From a bacterium (GTDB lineage Bacteria; Bacillota; Bacilli; Lactobacillales; Streptococcaceae): DNA of 64,000 bases. The DNA is taken from NCBI GenBank assembly GCA_905221295.1, contig CAJNCP010000002.1, positions 124,001 to 188,000 of the forward strand, written 5' to 3'. Positions 29,801 to 38,234 of this stretch are shown piece after piece. Numbering within the stretch: position 1 is the first letter of the stretch; every line of letters begins with the position of its first letter. Made by a program: the position numbers and the translations under genes. The notes under the pieces are model-generated. The model saw nothing but the letters and a program-made list of their open reading frames with translations, was not told the DNA's origin and ran no database searches.

Positions 29801-30541
29801 CTACAAGATAGTTCTCAAGCAAGTAACCGGCAATCAGAAACCATCAAAGAAGCCCTTGAAATGCTGAAAGAAGTGGAAGTCTATAATACTCTTCACCGTG
29901 CAGCAATTGAACTTCCTAGTGTTCAAACCCCAAGTCAAATCAAGAAATTCTACGAACCTGTTATGGATATGGAAGGTGTCGAGATTGCAGGTCAAAGCCA
30001 GTCAGTAGACAAGAAAATCAGCTTTGATTTACCAGATTTTTCAACTAAAGAAAAGGTAACAGGAGCTGAGATTGGTAGTGCAACCCACGAACTCATGCAA
30101 AGAATCGACCTGAGGCAGCAACCAACACTTGCTAGCCTGACAGAAACTCTCAAACAAGTTCAGACTAGTCCAGCTGTTAGAGACAAGATCAATCTTTCTA
30201 AAATTCTCGCTTTCTTTGATACAGCACTTGGTCAGGAAATTCTCGCTAATACCGACCATCTCTACCGCGAGCAACCTTTCTCCATGCTCAAACGAGATGA
30301 AAAGAGCCAAGAGAACTTTGTGGTTCGTGGAATTCTAGATGGGTATTTACTCTATCAAGACCGAATTGTCCTCTTTGACTATAAGACTGACCGTTATGAT
30401 GAACCAAATCAGCTTATTGAACGCTATCGTGGTCAGTTAGCCCTATATGGTGAGGCCTTATCACGAGCTTATTTGATTGAAAATATTGAGAAATACTTGA
30501 TTTTACTCGGCAAAGACGAAGTTCAAGTTGTAAAAGTATAA
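26888..30541 (+). CDS. rexA: ATP-dependent helicase/nuclease subunit A (RexA/AddA)
   Basis: A 1217-aa UvrD-type helicase with a C-terminal nuclease. Walker A is [18 protein letters not shown] (lysine at residue 53). Later helicase motifs include [44 protein letters not shown] and [17 protein letters not shown]. The nuclease domain has [10 protein letters not shown] and [10 protein letters not shown] near the C terminus. With RexB it unwinds and resects broken DNA ends in the cytosol until it meets a Chi-type sequence. It is co-translated with rexB and followed 17 bp later by a further gene. Confidence 0.95.
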   Translation: MKPISFLTEEEIQKLQEAEASSSKEQKKTAEQIEAIYTAGQNILVSASAGSGKTFVMAERILDQLARGVEISQLFISTFTVKAATELKERLEKKISQQIQESNDVDLKQHLGRQLADLPNAAIGTMDSFTQKFLGKHGYLIDIAPNFRILQNESEQLILKNEVFHQVFEDHYQGENKEKFSRLVKNFAGRCKDERGLRQQVYKIYDFLQSTSSPQKWLSNSFLKGFEKADFANEKEKLIEQIKQALWDLESFFRYHLDNDAKEFTKAVYLEAVQQVLDEIGSLNQESDSQAYQAVLARVVAISKEKNGRALANSSRKAELKPLADAYNDERKAQFAKLGKLADQITILDYQERYHEDIWELAKTFQTFMSDFVEAYRERKRQENAFEFADISHYTIEILENFPQVREAYQERFHEVMVDEYQDTNHIQERMLELLSNGHNRFMVGDIKQSIYRFRQADPQIFNEKFQRYAQNPKEGKLILLKENFRSSSEMLSATNDVFGRLMDQEVGEINYDSMHQLVFANTKLAPNPDNKAEFLLYDKDDSGQEEEESQTESKLTGEMRLVIKEILKLHQEKGVAFKEIALLTSSRSRNDQILLALSEYGIPVKTDGEQNNYLQSLEVQVMLDTLRVIHNPLQDYALVALMKSPMFSFDEDELARLSLQKIEDKAQENLYEKLVNAQKLATSQKNLIYTALAEKLNQFMDILDSWRLYAKTHSLYDLIWKIYNDRFYYDYVGALPNGPARQANLYALALRADQFEKSNFKGLSRFIRMIDQVLEAQHDLASVAVAPPKDAVELMTIHKSKGLEFPYVFILNMDQDFNKQDSMSDVILSRQNGLGVKYIAKVETGAVEAHYPKTIKLSIPSLTYTQNEKELQLASYSEQMRLLYVAMTRAEKKLYLVGKGSREKLEAKEFPAAESGKLDSNTRLQARNFQDWIWAISKVFAKDNLNFSYRFVGEDQLTREAIGQLENKSPLQDSSQASNRQSETIKEALEMLKEVEVYNTLHRAAIELPSVQTPSQIKKFYEPVMDMEGVEIAGQSQSVDKKISFDLPDFSTKEKVTGAEIGSATHELMQRIDLRQQPTLASLTETLKQVQTSPAVRDKINLSKILAFFDTALGQEILANTDHLYREQPFSMLKRDEKSQENFVVRGILDGYLLYQDRIVLFDYKTDRYDEPNQLIERYRGQLALYGEALSRAYLIENIEKYLILLGKDEVQVVKV

Positions 30542-30558
30542 ACTAGAAAGGAGACCTC

Positions 30559-31527
30559 ATGACACTTCCAGTTAGAAAATCCCTTCATGATGCAGTTTTA
30601 CAAGCTTCAAAAGCTGATACTTGGGATCAAGCCACTAAGGAGTGGAATGAAGTTTCCTTGATTTTTAATGGCATTGGCCGTAGTAATTGTGTTTGTGGGA
30701 ACGCCATAAAATACGCCTACGAACTCTTTAACGGAGTTACAGGCCAACGTCTCTTCCCTATAGGAAGCGACTGTGTTCGCCATTTTCATCGTATTAGCCT
30801 CGATCAGCAACTAGAAGAGGAAGAAAAACTACTCAGAAAAGTTGAAAACCTAACTAGAAAGGCTCAGAAAAAGGAAAAAATCAAGGTTAATAAAAGCGAT
30901 TTTGACGAGCGACTTTTAAAATGGTTTTGGGAGAAAGGTGTTTTCAAAGCCAATCGTGGCAATCAATTCGCGCCTGAGAGAGACTATCAGCTCTTCCTAG
31001 AGGTCTTTCTAGGCGGAAGTTGGACCAAGGCAGATCCAAAGAAGAAGGCTCGTATGGAAGAAGTGCTGGAAAAGTGTATCAAACCTTTTCTACTTGGTAA
31101 GACCGATGACCAACTCTACCTTGTTAAACTAGGCAAGGAGAAAATCGACTACGAGCAACATTTACGGATTCAGGCAGAGAAAGAACGCAAGAAGAGAGAT
31201 AAAATCGCCAAGCAATACGCTGACAATCTCATTCTTGCCATGGGACCTGCAGAACGAGCCTATCAAGATTACTTCGGCTTTACAGAAACCTTGACCCAAG
31301 AAGAACGAAAATGGGAGAAAATCCTCTTTGGAAAAAATAGAGACGAACGGGCTATCAAGGCTAAACAAAACCAAAAGGAGCTGGAAAAGGATCAGCGGAT
31401 TGCAAATCAAGATCCTATTGAACGAAAGCAGAAGCAGACTTGGCTTCTTAATTCCTATTTTCGTGATTTGCCTGATGAAAAAGCCAGATTTTCTCGACTC
31501 TTACTAGAGTATCGAAAAAGTGGATAA
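30559..31527 (+). CDS. Hypothetical protein with a cysteine cluster, downstream of rexBA
   Basis: A 322-aa soluble protein. Near residues 38-75 it has SNCVCGNAIKYAYELFNG and FPIGSDCVRHF, a C-x-C-G...C pattern that could bind one zinc. Long charged helices follow (LEEEEKLLRKVENLTRKAQK, then a lysine-rich stretch near residues 200-220). AAAGGAGACCTC precedes the ATG. It follows rexA by 17 bp and is probably in its transcript. Function is unknown. The frame stays open for 69 more codons after the stop, so the protein may have been longer; see the next entry. Confidence 0.65.
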   Translation: MTLPVRKSLHDAVLQASKADTWDQATKEWNEVSLIFNGIGRSNCVCGNAIKYAYELFNGVTGQRLFPIGSDCVRHFHRISLDQQLEEEEKLLRKVENLTRKAQKKEKIKVNKSDFDERLLKWFWEKGVFKANRGNQFAPERDYQLFLEVFLGGSWTKADPKKKARMEEVLEKCIKPFLLGKTDDQLYLVKLGKEKIDYEQHLRIQAEKERKKRDKIAKQYADNLILAMGPAERAYQDYFGFTETLTQEERKWEKILFGKNRDERAIKAKQNQKELEKDQRIANQDPIERKQKQTWLLNSYFRDLPDEKARFSRLLLEYRKSG

Positions 31528-31737
31528 GTACCCTTTTCAGATGGTTACTTATCTGAGCATCTCATCGACTTTTTCTACAAGATGAAGGCTTTTGAGTTTG
31601 AAATTGCACCAGAACAAGTCCGCGATTTTCTAAAAGAATGCCTTCAGGCAGAACATCTATCATCAGCACAGGAAAGCTGGATTAGAGGAATTCTTCTCAA
31701 TTGCCTTCACCCGTTCTTAAATAGGTTATTCATATAG
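31528..31737 (+). pseudogene. In-frame coding-like extension after the stop of the 30559 gene
   Basis: Directly after TAA (31525-31527) the same frame is open for 69 codons to TAG (31735-31737). It reads VPFSDGYLSEHLIDFFYKMK, then AFEFEIAPEQVRDFLKECLQ, and ends ...LNCLHPFLNRLFI. The composition is protein-like and helical. There is no ribosome binding site or good start of its own. The simplest reading is that a nonsense mutation removed the C-terminal domain. Readthrough is an alternative. Confidence 0.5.
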
Positions 31738-31740
31738 AAA

Positions 31741-31772
31741 AAATCCTACCTTGTCTATGCATGGTAGGATTT
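31741..31772. terminator. Bidirectional terminator
   Basis: AAATCCTACC (31741-31750) pairs with GGTAGGATTT (31763-31772). It lies between the converging rexBA-side unit and the toxin gene. Confidence 0.75.
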
Positions 31773-32127
31773 ATGTATCTCCAAAGATATACTGGTAAAG
31801 TTGGACGACTTTCTGAAAACACTGCGTGTCCATTCTTGTTATTTTTTGGGCATTTCGCATCCGAAAATCAAAAGTATACAGTTGAAATGGATTGACAGCG
31901 CCATCTACCTTATCCGACGAGACAGGTACGAGCAAGCCTTTTTCTGCCAAACGATGTTGGCCATGGGTGATAGGACAGACAGCCACAAAACCAGTTTGTA
32001 AGGCATATTCTCTCCTAGAAACTACCAAAGCAGGTCGCCTTTTCTGAATTTCTCGACCGACTGATGGATCAAAATCCAGCCAAATGATATCCTGCTTTTC
32101 AGGAATATACTCAGATTTCGCTATCAA
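31771..32127 (-). CDS. MazF/PemK family toxin (mRNA interferase)
   Basis: A 118-aa toxin of a type II toxin-antitoxin pair. DIIWLDFDPSVGREIQKRRP is the characteristic N-terminal MazF/PemK block, with the conserved arginine, and ALVVSRREY and VCPITHG follow. Such toxins cut RNA at short sequence motifs until bound by the antitoxin. The gene overlaps the antitoxin gene by 17 bp, which couples their translation in the usual antitoxin-first order. The length is normal for the family and the gene looks intact. Confidence 0.88.
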   Translation of the reverse strand: MIAKSEYIPEKQDIIWLDFDPSVGREIQKRRPALVVSRREYALQTGFVAVCPITHGQHRLAEKGLLVPVSSDKVDGAVNPFQLYTFDFRMRNAQKITRMDTQCFQKVVQLYQYIFGDT

Positions 32128-32326
32128 GTGACCTTACCCCTTCAAAATCGTTTGTCATTCTCAAATCAGTAATCCCATCAAAAGGATCTTTTAGCTTAGG
32201 AGCCAAGACAATAACTCCGTCAATCCCTTTGTAGACAACCATTTCTTGACCTTCCGTCATACCCAAATTTTTAGGAATGGTCACAGTAAGAGAATTTCCC
32301 ACCTTCCGAGTCTTTACTGTATTCAT
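32111..32326 (-). CDS. MazE-like antitoxin (AbrB/SpoVT fold)
   Basis: A 71-aa DNA-binding antitoxin. The N-terminal MNTVKTRKVGNSLTVTIPKN is the swapped-hairpin AbrB/MazE DNA-binding fold. The C-terminal tail (LKDPFDGITDLRMTNDF) should wrap the toxin. The ATG at 32326 has GTGGAGG upstream. A longer in-frame start at 32368 overlaps the operator palindromes and is rejected. It represses its own promoter by family analogy. It is encoded just upstream of the toxin gene and overlaps it. Confidence 0.85.
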   Translation of the reverse strand: MNTVKTRKVGNSLTVTIPKNLGMTEGQEMVVYKGIDGVIVLAPKLKDPFDGITDLRMTNDFEGVRSLDSEI

Positions 32327-32346
32327 CACTCTACCTCCACGAAATC

Positions 32347-32365
32347 GTATATACAAAGTATATAC
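32347..32365 (-). promoter_or_regulatory. Probable operator of the toxin-antitoxin operon
   Basis: Two copies of the palindrome GTATATAC (32347-32354 and 32358-32365) separated by AAA lie 21-39 nt upstream of the antitoxin ATG, inside the expected promoter. Two symmetric half-sites suit autoregulation by a MazE-MazF complex. Confidence 0.55.
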
Positions 32366-32397
32366 CAAACAGCAAAAAAAGTCAAGTAAACGTTTTA

Positions 32398-32419
32398 TTA
32401 CATAAATTAAGTTATGTGA
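32398..32419. repeat. 22-bp palindrome, copy 1 (TTACATAA-N6-TTATGTGA)
   Basis: Arms TTACATAA (32398-32405) and TTATGTGA (32412-32419) with a 6-nt spacer, in the gap between the toxin-antitoxin operon and rbgA. It is one of four copies with the same geometry in this window. A 14-bp direct repeat (AAACGTTTTATTAC) overlaps its left arm at 32388-32401 and recurs at 32489-32502. Confidence 0.6.
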
Positions 32420-32530
32420 TATAGTGTGATTTTAGTCAAAGCCTGTGCAAAAGCACCTAATTTATGATAGAATAGATGGTGAGAAAGAAAACGTTTTATT
32501 ACGTTTTTTTAGTCGGAAGGGGAAAATATT

Positions 32531-33382
32531 ATGGCTACTATTCAATGGTTTCCGGGCCACATGTCTAAGGCTCGGCGACAGGTTCAGGAGAATTTAAAAT
32601 TTGTTGATTTTGTGACAATTTTGGTGGATGCTCGTCTACCTTTATCTAGTCAAAATCCTATGTTAAACAAGATTGTGGGTGATAAACCCAAACTCTTGAT
32701 TTTAAACAAGGCAGACCTAGCTGATCCAGCAATGACAAAAGAATGGCGTCAGTACTTTGAATCACAAGGGATTCAAACTCTGGCAATCAACTCCAAAGAG
32801 CAAGTTACCGTAAAAGTTGTGACAGATGCAGCTAAAAGGCTCATGGCGGATAAGATTGCACGCCAGAAAGAACGCGGTATCAAGATCGAAACCTTGCGGA
32901 CCATGATTATCGGAATTCCAAATGCTGGCAAATCAACTCTGATGAACCGTTTGGCTGGGAAAAAGATTGCGGTGGTCGGCAATAAACCAGGTGTTACCAA
33001 GGGGCAACAATGGCTCAAAACCAATAAAGACCTTGAAATCCTAGACACACCTGGGATTCTTTGGCCTAAGTTTGAAGATGATGCTGTCGCACTGAAATTA
33101 GCCTTAACTGGAGCAATTAAAGACCAGTTGCTTCCTATGGATGAAGTCACCATTTTTGGTCTCAATTATTTCAAAAAACATTATCCAGATAAGCTAGCTG
33201 AACGCTTCAAACAAATGAAAATTGAAGAAGATGCTCCTGTTATTATCATGGATATGACACGTGCCCTCGGTTTCCGAGACGACTACGACCGTTTTTACAG
33301 CCTCTTCGTGAAGGAAGTTCGTGATGGAAAACTCGGTAACTATACCTTAGATACATTGGACGACATCAATGACGACGATTAA
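32531..33382 (+). CDS. rbgA: Ribosome biogenesis GTPase RbgA (YlqF)
   Basis: A 283-aa circularly permuted GTPase needed for late 50S subunit assembly. The motifs come in permuted order: G4 (NKADLAD, about residues 57-63), then G1 ([18 protein letters not shown]) and G3 (DTPGILWP). The N terminus [18 protein letters not shown] is the family hallmark. AAGGGGAAAATATT precedes the ATG. It overlaps rnhB by 14 bp, a conserved pairing in streptococci. Confidence 0.95.
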   Translation: MATIQWFPGHMSKARRQVQENLKFVDFVTILVDARLPLSSQNPMLNKIVGDKPKLLILNKADLADPAMTKEWRQYFESQGIQTLAINSKEQVTVKVVTDAAKRLMADKIARQKERGIKIETLRTMIIGIPNAGKSTLMNRLAGKKIAVVGNKPGVTKGQQWLKTNKDLEILDTPGILWPKFEDDAVALKLALTGAIKDQLLPMDEVTIFGLNYFKKHYPDKLAERFKQMKIEEDAPVIIMDMTRALGFRDDYDRFYSLFVKEVRDGKLGNYTLDTLDDINDDD

Positions 33383-34148
33383 AGAAATCAGAGAACTTCT
33401 TGCTACTGTCAAAGAATTAGACAATTCCATTTTTCTGGAACTGGAAAAAGATGGCCGAACTGGAGTTCAAAAGGAAATCACCAAGCGTAAAAAAGCCATT
33501 CAGGCTGAACTCGAGGAAAATCTTCGTCTAGAATACATGCTTTCCTATGAAAGAGAGCTGTATAAGCAAGGCGTGACCTTAATAGCAGGTGTTGACGAGG
33601 TCGGCCGTGGCCCACTCGCTGGACCTGTAGTCGCTGCAGCCGTTATCTTGCCTAAAAATTGTAAAATCAAAGGCCTCAACGATAGTAAGAAAATCCCCAA
33701 AAAGAAACATTTGGAAATTTTTCAAGGCGTTCAAGACCAGGCATTGGCAATCGGCGTTGGAATCATGGATAATCAAGTTATTGACCAAGTCAATATCTAT
33801 GAAGCAACCAAGCTTGCTATGATAGAAGCAATCTCTCAGCTCAGTCCCCAACCTGAGCACCTCTTGATTGATGCCATGCAGCTTGATTTACCGATTTCCC
33901 AATCAGCAATCATCAAAGGAGATGCGAACTCGCTCTCTATCGCAGCCGCATCCATAGTTGCCAAAGTTACACGGGATAATCTAATGAAGGATTATGACAT
34001 CCAGTATCCTGGATATGATTTCGCTGCCAATGCTGGATATGGAACTGCTAAACACTTAGAAGGTCTCGAAAAACTAGGAGTTACTCCCATTCATCGAACC
34101 AGTTTTGAACCTGTCAAAACACTGGTTTCAACTAAGAAAGATAAGTAA
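33369..34148 (+). CDS. rnhB: Ribonuclease HII
   Basis: A 259-aa enzyme that cuts RNA embedded in or hybridised to DNA. An N-terminal extension of about 70 residues, common in Firmicutes, precedes the catalytic core. The core starts with [18 protein letters not shown] (catalytic D and E) and continues with [17 protein letters not shown] and [13 protein letters not shown]. Start codon and length fit. It is co-translated with rbgA and followed by the ClC transporter gene 12 bp downstream of its stop. Confidence 0.95.
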   Translation: MTTIKEIRELLATVKELDNSIFLELEKDGRTGVQKEITKRKKAIQAELEENLRLEYMLSYERELYKQGVTLIAGVDEVGRGPLAGPVVAAAVILPKNCKIKGLNDSKKIPKKKHLEIFQGVQDQALAIGVGIMDNQVIDQVNIYEATKLAMIEAISQLSPQPEHLLIDAMQLDLPISQSAIIKGDANSLSIAAASIVAKVTRDNLMKDYDIQYPGYDFAANAGYGTAKHLEGLEKLGVTPIHRTSFEPVKTLVSTKKDK

Positions 34149-34160
34149 GAGGAAATGATT

Positions 34161-35711
34161 ATGGAGGAACAGTCAGAAACACTCAGTTCCAAGAAAGAAT
34201 TCGCCTTTGCCTCAAGTACCATATTATCCCAAGTTGGACGAGGAATCATTGTTGGTCTCGTTGTCGGGCTCATCGTCGGATCCTTTCGTTTCTTAATCGA
34301 AAAGGGCTTCCACCTGATACAAGGACTCTATCAAGATCAAGCGCACCTAGTGCGCAATCTTTTTATCCTTGTTCTATTTTACATCCTTATCTGCTGGCTC
34401 AGTGCTAAATTAACTCGATCGGAAAAAGATATCAAGGGTTCAGGAATCCCACAAGTTGAGGCTGAATTAAAAGGACTTATGTCGCTTAATTGGTGGAGTG
34501 TTCTCTGGAAGAAATATATTCTAGGTATTCTTGCTATTGCCAGTGGCCTTATGCTGGGACGAGAAGGGCCAAGTATTCAACTTGGAGCAGTTGGTGGTAA
34601 AGGCATTGCTAAGTGGCTAAAATCCAGTCCAGTTGAAGAACGCTCCTTGATTGCCAGTGGTGCTGCAGCAGGATTAGCAGCTGCCTTTAATGCACCGATT
34701 GCAGGCCTCCTCTTTGTTGTAGAAGAAGTCTATCACCATTTTTCCCGCTTTTTCTGGGTCTCAACTCTAGCAGCCAGTCTCGTAGCAAACTTTGTCTCAC
34801 TACTCATATTTGGCCTAACACCCGTACTGGATATGCCAGACAACATTCCTCTCATGACTCTAGACCAGTATTGGATTTACCTAGTTATGGGAGTTTTTCT
34901 CGGGCTCTCTGGTTTTCTCTATGAGAAAGCTGTACTCAATGTTGGTCGAATTTATGATTGGCTGGGTCAAAAAATCCATTTGGATAGAGCTTATTATCCA
35001 ATCCTAGCCTTTATCCTCATCATACCAGTCGGGATTTTCTTGCCACAAATCCTTGGTGGTGGAAATCAGGTCGTTCTTTCTTTGACTGAGCAAGATTTTA
35101 GTTTTCAGGTTTTATTAGCTTACTTTTTGATTCGATTTGTTTGGAGCATGATTAGCTATGGAAGTGGCCTCCCAGGAGGAATTTTCCTTCCCATTCTGGC
35201 GCTTGGTTCCTTACTTGGTGCCCTAGTTGGTGTCATTTGTGTCAATCTCGGGCTTGTCAGTCAGGAGCAATTCCCTATATTTGTCATTTTAGGAATGAGT
35301 GGCTACTTTGGAGCAATATCCAAGGCTCCCTTAACTGCTATGATACTCGTAACCGAGATGGTAGGGGACATTCGCAACCTCATGCCACTTGGCTTGGTGA
35401 CCTTAGTCGCCTACATCGTCATGGATCTACTCAAAGGTGCTCCAGTCTATGAGGCCATGCTAGAAAAAATGCTGCCAGAAGAAGCGACAGATGAAGGAGA
35501 AGTTACCCTCATTGAAATCCCTGTATCAGATAAAATCGCTGGAAAACAGGTTCACGAACTCAACTTGCCACATAACGTACTCATCACCACCCAAGTCCAT
35601 AATGGCAAAAGCCAAACAGTTAACGGCTCAACTAGAATGTATCTGGGTGATATGATTCACTTAGTGATTCCCAAAAGTGAAATTGGGAAAGTAAAAGATT
35701 TGTTGCTGTAG
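34161..35711 (+). CDS. ClC-type chloride/anion transporter with TrkA-C domain
   Basis: A 516-aa membrane protein of the ClC family. The three selectivity-filter blocks are visible as GSGIPQVEAELKG, GREGPSIQLGAVGGKG and GSGLPGGIFLPILALG, and the gating glutamate lies in GREGP. About 70 C-terminal residues form a TrkA-C-type regulatory domain (IEIPVSDKIAGKQVHELNLP). Start 34161 is preferred over the ATG at 34155 because GAGG (34149-34152) is eight bases upstream of it. The family includes anion channels and H+/anion or fluoride exchangers; which one applies is not clear. It may be co-transcribed with rnhB. Confidence 0.9.
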   Translation: MEEQSETLSSKKEFAFASSTILSQVGRGIIVGLVVGLIVGSFRFLIEKGFHLIQGLYQDQAHLVRNLFILVLFYILICWLSAKLTRSEKDIKGSGIPQVEAELKGLMSLNWWSVLWKKYILGILAIASGLMLGREGPSIQLGAVGGKGIAKWLKSSPVEERSLIASGAAAGLAAAFNAPIAGLLFVVEEVYHHFSRFFWVSTLAASLVANFVSLLIFGLTPVLDMPDNIPLMTLDQYWIYLVMGVFLGLSGFLYEKAVLNVGRIYDWLGQKIHLDRAYYPILAFILIIPVGIFLPQILGGGNQVVLSLTEQDFSFQVLLAYFLIRFVWSMISYGSGLPGGIFLPILALGSLLGALVGVICVNLGLVSQEQFPIFVILGMSGYFGAISKAPLTAMILVTEMVGDIRNLMPLGLVTLVAYIVMDLLKGAPVYEAMLEKMLPEEATDEGEVTLIEIPVSDKIAGKQVHELNLPHNVLITTQVHNGKSQTVNGSTRMYLGDMIHLVIPKSEIGKVKDLLL

Positions 35712-35716
35712 TTTTT

Positions 35717-35738
35717 TTACATAATTTATTTTACGTAA
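35717..35738. repeat. 22-bp palindrome, copy 2 (TTACATAA-N6-TTACGTAA)
   Basis: Arms TTACATAA (35717-35724) and TTACGTAA (35731-35738), 6-nt spacer, just after the ClC stop and 23 bp before the CPBP protease start. Flanking T and A runs extend the symmetry. Confidence 0.6.
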
Positions 35739-35760
35739 AATATTATTGAAAGGATTCTCT

Positions 35761-36486
35761 ATGAAAAGAAATAAGGCAATTGCAGTATATTTGCTAGGCA
35801 CATTTAGCCAAATAGTAGCAGTTTGCCTCCTTTTCTTTCTCTTGAATCTTTTTTCTATTCATTCCAATCTATTAACTATTTTAGGAATCATTTTAGGTGG
35901 GATTTCTTCAGCTCTTTGGGGAATAATTGTTGCAAATCACTATTTTAATATTCATTTTAAAAAGATTGTAAAAGATTTTTTTAACATTCATACCAGTTAT
36001 AAACACTATTTATTATCTTTTTTCCTTATTATCCTTGATTTTTCTTTTCTAATGTTTGGTGGGAAAATAATAGAATTTAGCTGGTATCTCCCATTTTTGA
36101 TGTTCTTCAAATTTATTGTCTTTGGTGGTATAGAAGAGATTGGATGGCGATATGTTTTTCAACCAATCTTACAAGAGAAGCTACCATATTTTTACTCAAC
36201 AATCCTAACCTTTTTCAGCTGGGCGCTTTGGCATCTGTTGTTCTTTTACATAGATGGTTCCCTAGCAACACTGCAAACTCTACCGTTTCTAATTGGATTG
36301 CTGACGAATTCTTTCATACTCTCAGCTCTTTATATCAAAACAAAGAATCTCTGGATTTGCGTTATGACACATTCGATCATTAACGTCTTGTCTCAGCTAA
36401 CCATAGACACTGATCGATACGAAACCTACCTGCTTAAAATCTTAGTCATCTTGGTATCCTGCTATATGGTAATACATAAAAAATGA
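35761..36486 (+). CDS. CPBP family intramembrane metalloprotease
   Basis: A 241-aa multi-spanning membrane protein of the CAAX protease/bacteriocin-processing family. The active-site motifs are EEIGWRYVFQPIL (E-E-x-x-x-R), ALWHLLFFY (metal-binding histidine) and THSIINV (second histidine). In streptococci such proteins are often linked to bacteriocin self-immunity or peptide processing, but no bacteriocin gene is visible here. The ATG at 35761 is preceded by GAAAGGA; an upstream TTG at 35746 overlaps that site. Palindrome copy 2 lies directly upstream and might regulate it. Confidence 0.85.
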   Translation: MKRNKAIAVYLLGTFSQIVAVCLLFFLLNLFSIHSNLLTILGIILGGISSALWGIIVANHYFNIHFKKIVKDFFNIHTSYKHYLLSFFLIILDFSFLMFGGKIIEFSWYLPFLMFFKFIVFGGIEEIGWRYVFQPILQEKLPYFYSTILTFFSWALWHLLFFYIDGSLATLQTLPFLIGLLTNSFILSALYIKTKNLWICVMTHSIINVLSQLTIDTDRYETYLLKILVILVSCYMVIHKK

Positions 36487-36565
36487 GCATAGTCGGTAGC
36501 TGATTTTGTTGGAAAACAGTATTATTCTTTGGAAAAGTTATTTGCTAAGGAGGACATACATCATA

Positions 36566-37003
36566 ATGAAAATACTCGATGTTTTATATAATTTTTATGG
36601 TGATTTTGATTTCATTGAAGAAAAATACAATGAAAAATACGAAGGTATTCTTATCAAGATAAAGGAAGAGCAAGGATATAAAAGATGCCGCTTGGCAAAA
36701 AGAACACCAAAAAAAGAAGGATATTTTACAGTTTTTTGGAAAAAAGACCAAAACAACAAGAACATTCCCTATACCAATGAGGACTTAGGGAATGAACTTA
36801 TAATCGTTATCATTGATAATGATAAGAGGGGACTATTCATTATTCCAAACGAGGTGGCTATTCGTAAAAACATTCTGTCGACAAAAGATAGCAATGGAAA
36901 AATGTCTATGCGATTTTATCCTCCTTGGTGCTCAAATTTAAATACAACAGCTCGAGCAACACAAAAATGGCAATTGCAATATTTTAGAGAAATTGAAATA
37001 TAA
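36566..37003 (+). CDS. MepB family protein
   Basis: A 145-aa soluble protein matching the MepB family (third gene of the staphylococcal mepRAB locus). Matching blocks are LAKRTPKKEGYFTVFWKKD, GLFIIPNEVAIRKNILS, GKMSMRFYPPW and KWQLQYF. The family's function is unknown. No mepR or mepA homologue lies beside it; the nearest MATE pump, at 47.9-49.2 kb, is far off. The ATG at 36566 follows AAGGAGG (36547-36553) at a rather long spacing. A TTG at 36506 is less likely. Confidence 0.75.
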   Translation: MKILDVLYNFYGDFDFIEEKYNEKYEGILIKIKEEQGYKRCRLAKRTPKKEGYFTVFWKKDQNNKNIPYTNEDLGNELIIVIIDNDKRGLFIIPNEVAIRKNILSTKDSNGKMSMRFYPPWCSNLNTTARATQKWQLQYFREIEI

Positions 37004-37356
37004 ACATATTGCCGGATTACATACACACAAAAGACCTGTTTCTTATGATTGTGGAATCAGGTCTTAAAACTAAAAGTTTATGTACAATTGACTTAACGTG
37101 AGCTAAACTATTGATACAACTGAATTAGAAGCATAAAGTCCATTCTTTAAGGAGTGTACTTTATTTTTATTTTGTACATTATTTTGAAGTGTTATTTGTA
37201 TATTTTCTAGTTCATAACATCATCTGATTTAAGGAATTGATCTGTACATTTTTACTCTAATAGGTGCAGAAGAAGTAGTGGTTCAATTGTACATTTTTTG
37301 CTATTCATTTAAGGTCTTATTGATAGTAAGATATAGATTTTTACTCGTGGTGCTAG
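37004..37356. other. Noncoding gap with TGTACA repeats
   Basis: No gene seen. A hairpin (AAGACCTG near 37031 with CAGGTCTT near 37057) probably terminates mepB. Beyond it is an 11-bp inverted repeat, TGTACAATTGA (37081-37091) and TCAATTGTACA (37283-37293). Further TGTACA hexamers lie near 37173 and 37243, and TTTAAGG recurs at 37146, 37228 and 37308. Confidence 0.5.
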
Positions 37357-37861
37357 TTAATCTCTTTGTTCGACATCAAAAAAAGCACAAAGTTCTGAAA
37401 ATCGAGTTTCAATAGTCCGTCTCATAGCCATTAGTTTCCAATGATTATGTTGTTTAGCTCTTGCCATCTTTTGACGTAAAGGCGTCCAAAGAAAGATGGT
37501 AACCTTTCTGTTTCAACTGTTCTCTGAGTTCATAGCTAAGATAAGCTAAATCAGCTAAAACATAGGGTTGAGAACAATTTTCTAGTAAGTCATCAACTGC
37601 CCTAATATCATGTACTGAGGCAGGCGTTACAACATAATTCAGAATATTGCCTGATAGGGTGACCAGCATATGTACTTTGAATCCATAGAACCAAAGGTGC
37701 TTAGAGGAATTGTAACCAATGTCGGCTAGTTCATTAAAAACATGTACTCTATGGTTACGGACTGGTTGACAAAGTGATAAGGGGAAACTATCTATGATGA
37801 CAATGTTATTGGGAGAAATTTGAGTATTTTTATGGCTTGCCGAATAATTTGGACTAACCAA
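37357..37861 (-). mobile_element. IS982-family transposase remnant (frameshifted, truncated)
   Basis: The minus strand encodes a transposase fragment with IDSFPLSLCQPVRNHRVHVF, DIGYNSSKHLWFYGFKVHML, NYVVTPASVHDIRAVDDLL and LADLAYLSYELREQL, the DDE core of IS982-type elements. The frame ends at about 37454 (SLDAFTSKDGKS), but the next frame continues the protein (TPLRQKMARAKQHNHWKLMA, MRRTIETRFSELCAFFDVEQ) to TAA at 37357-37359. A frameshift near 37480-37495 therefore breaks it. The N-terminal third is missing, and no terminal repeats are certain. It is an inactive relic. Confidence 0.8.
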
Positions 37862-37880
37862 ATAAAGGGATTTTTTATAC

Positions 37881-38207
37881 CTATAATACCTTGTGCAAAA
37901 TAGTCGTATATATCAAAATCAGAGTCACGTTACCTACTATTAGACCAAAAGTCGCAAGCAAGGTCTTTGCTGTACCCGGCTTAAAATCTGCACTAATCAA
38001 ATATGGCCAAAAGCATACCATTGGGAGAATGGCTATTAACACGCATACATAGGTAGGAAAGCTTGTCCAAAGAAAGCGTGTCGTCTCTAACCAGTGACCC
38101 CATGAAGGTATCACTATTTTGCTTATAGTGAAAAGTATGCATATAAGGTGGACCACTAGAAGATAAATAGCATACTTTGTCTTACTTAGTACTTTTTTCT
38201 TTTTCAT
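37881..38207 (-). CDS. Small membrane protein
   Basis: A 108-aa protein with three predicted membrane helices (YAIYLLVVHLICILFTISKIVI, FPTYVCVLIAILPMVCFWPYLI and LLATFGLIVGNVTLILIYTTIL) and a lysine-rich N terminus. It abuts the IS982 remnant, so its C terminus may have been altered. It lies 27 bp downstream of the membrane protein gene at 38235-39248 and is probably co-transcribed with it. The same kind of pairing (small membrane protein next to the larger family member) occurs at 9154-10633. Confidence 0.6.
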   Translation of the reverse strand: MKKKKVLSKTKYAIYLLVVHLICILFTISKIVIPSWGHWLETTRFLWTSFPTYVCVLIAILPMVCFWPYLISADFKPGTAKTLLATFGLIVGNVTLILIYTTILHKVL

Positions 38208-38234
38208 TTTGCCTAATTATCCCTGCAAATTCTT

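Noticed and set aside
36506..36565. N-terminal extension of the MepB protein from TTG 36506
   Set aside because: The family N terminus aligns best with the ATG at 36566, and AAGGAGG lies between the two candidates.
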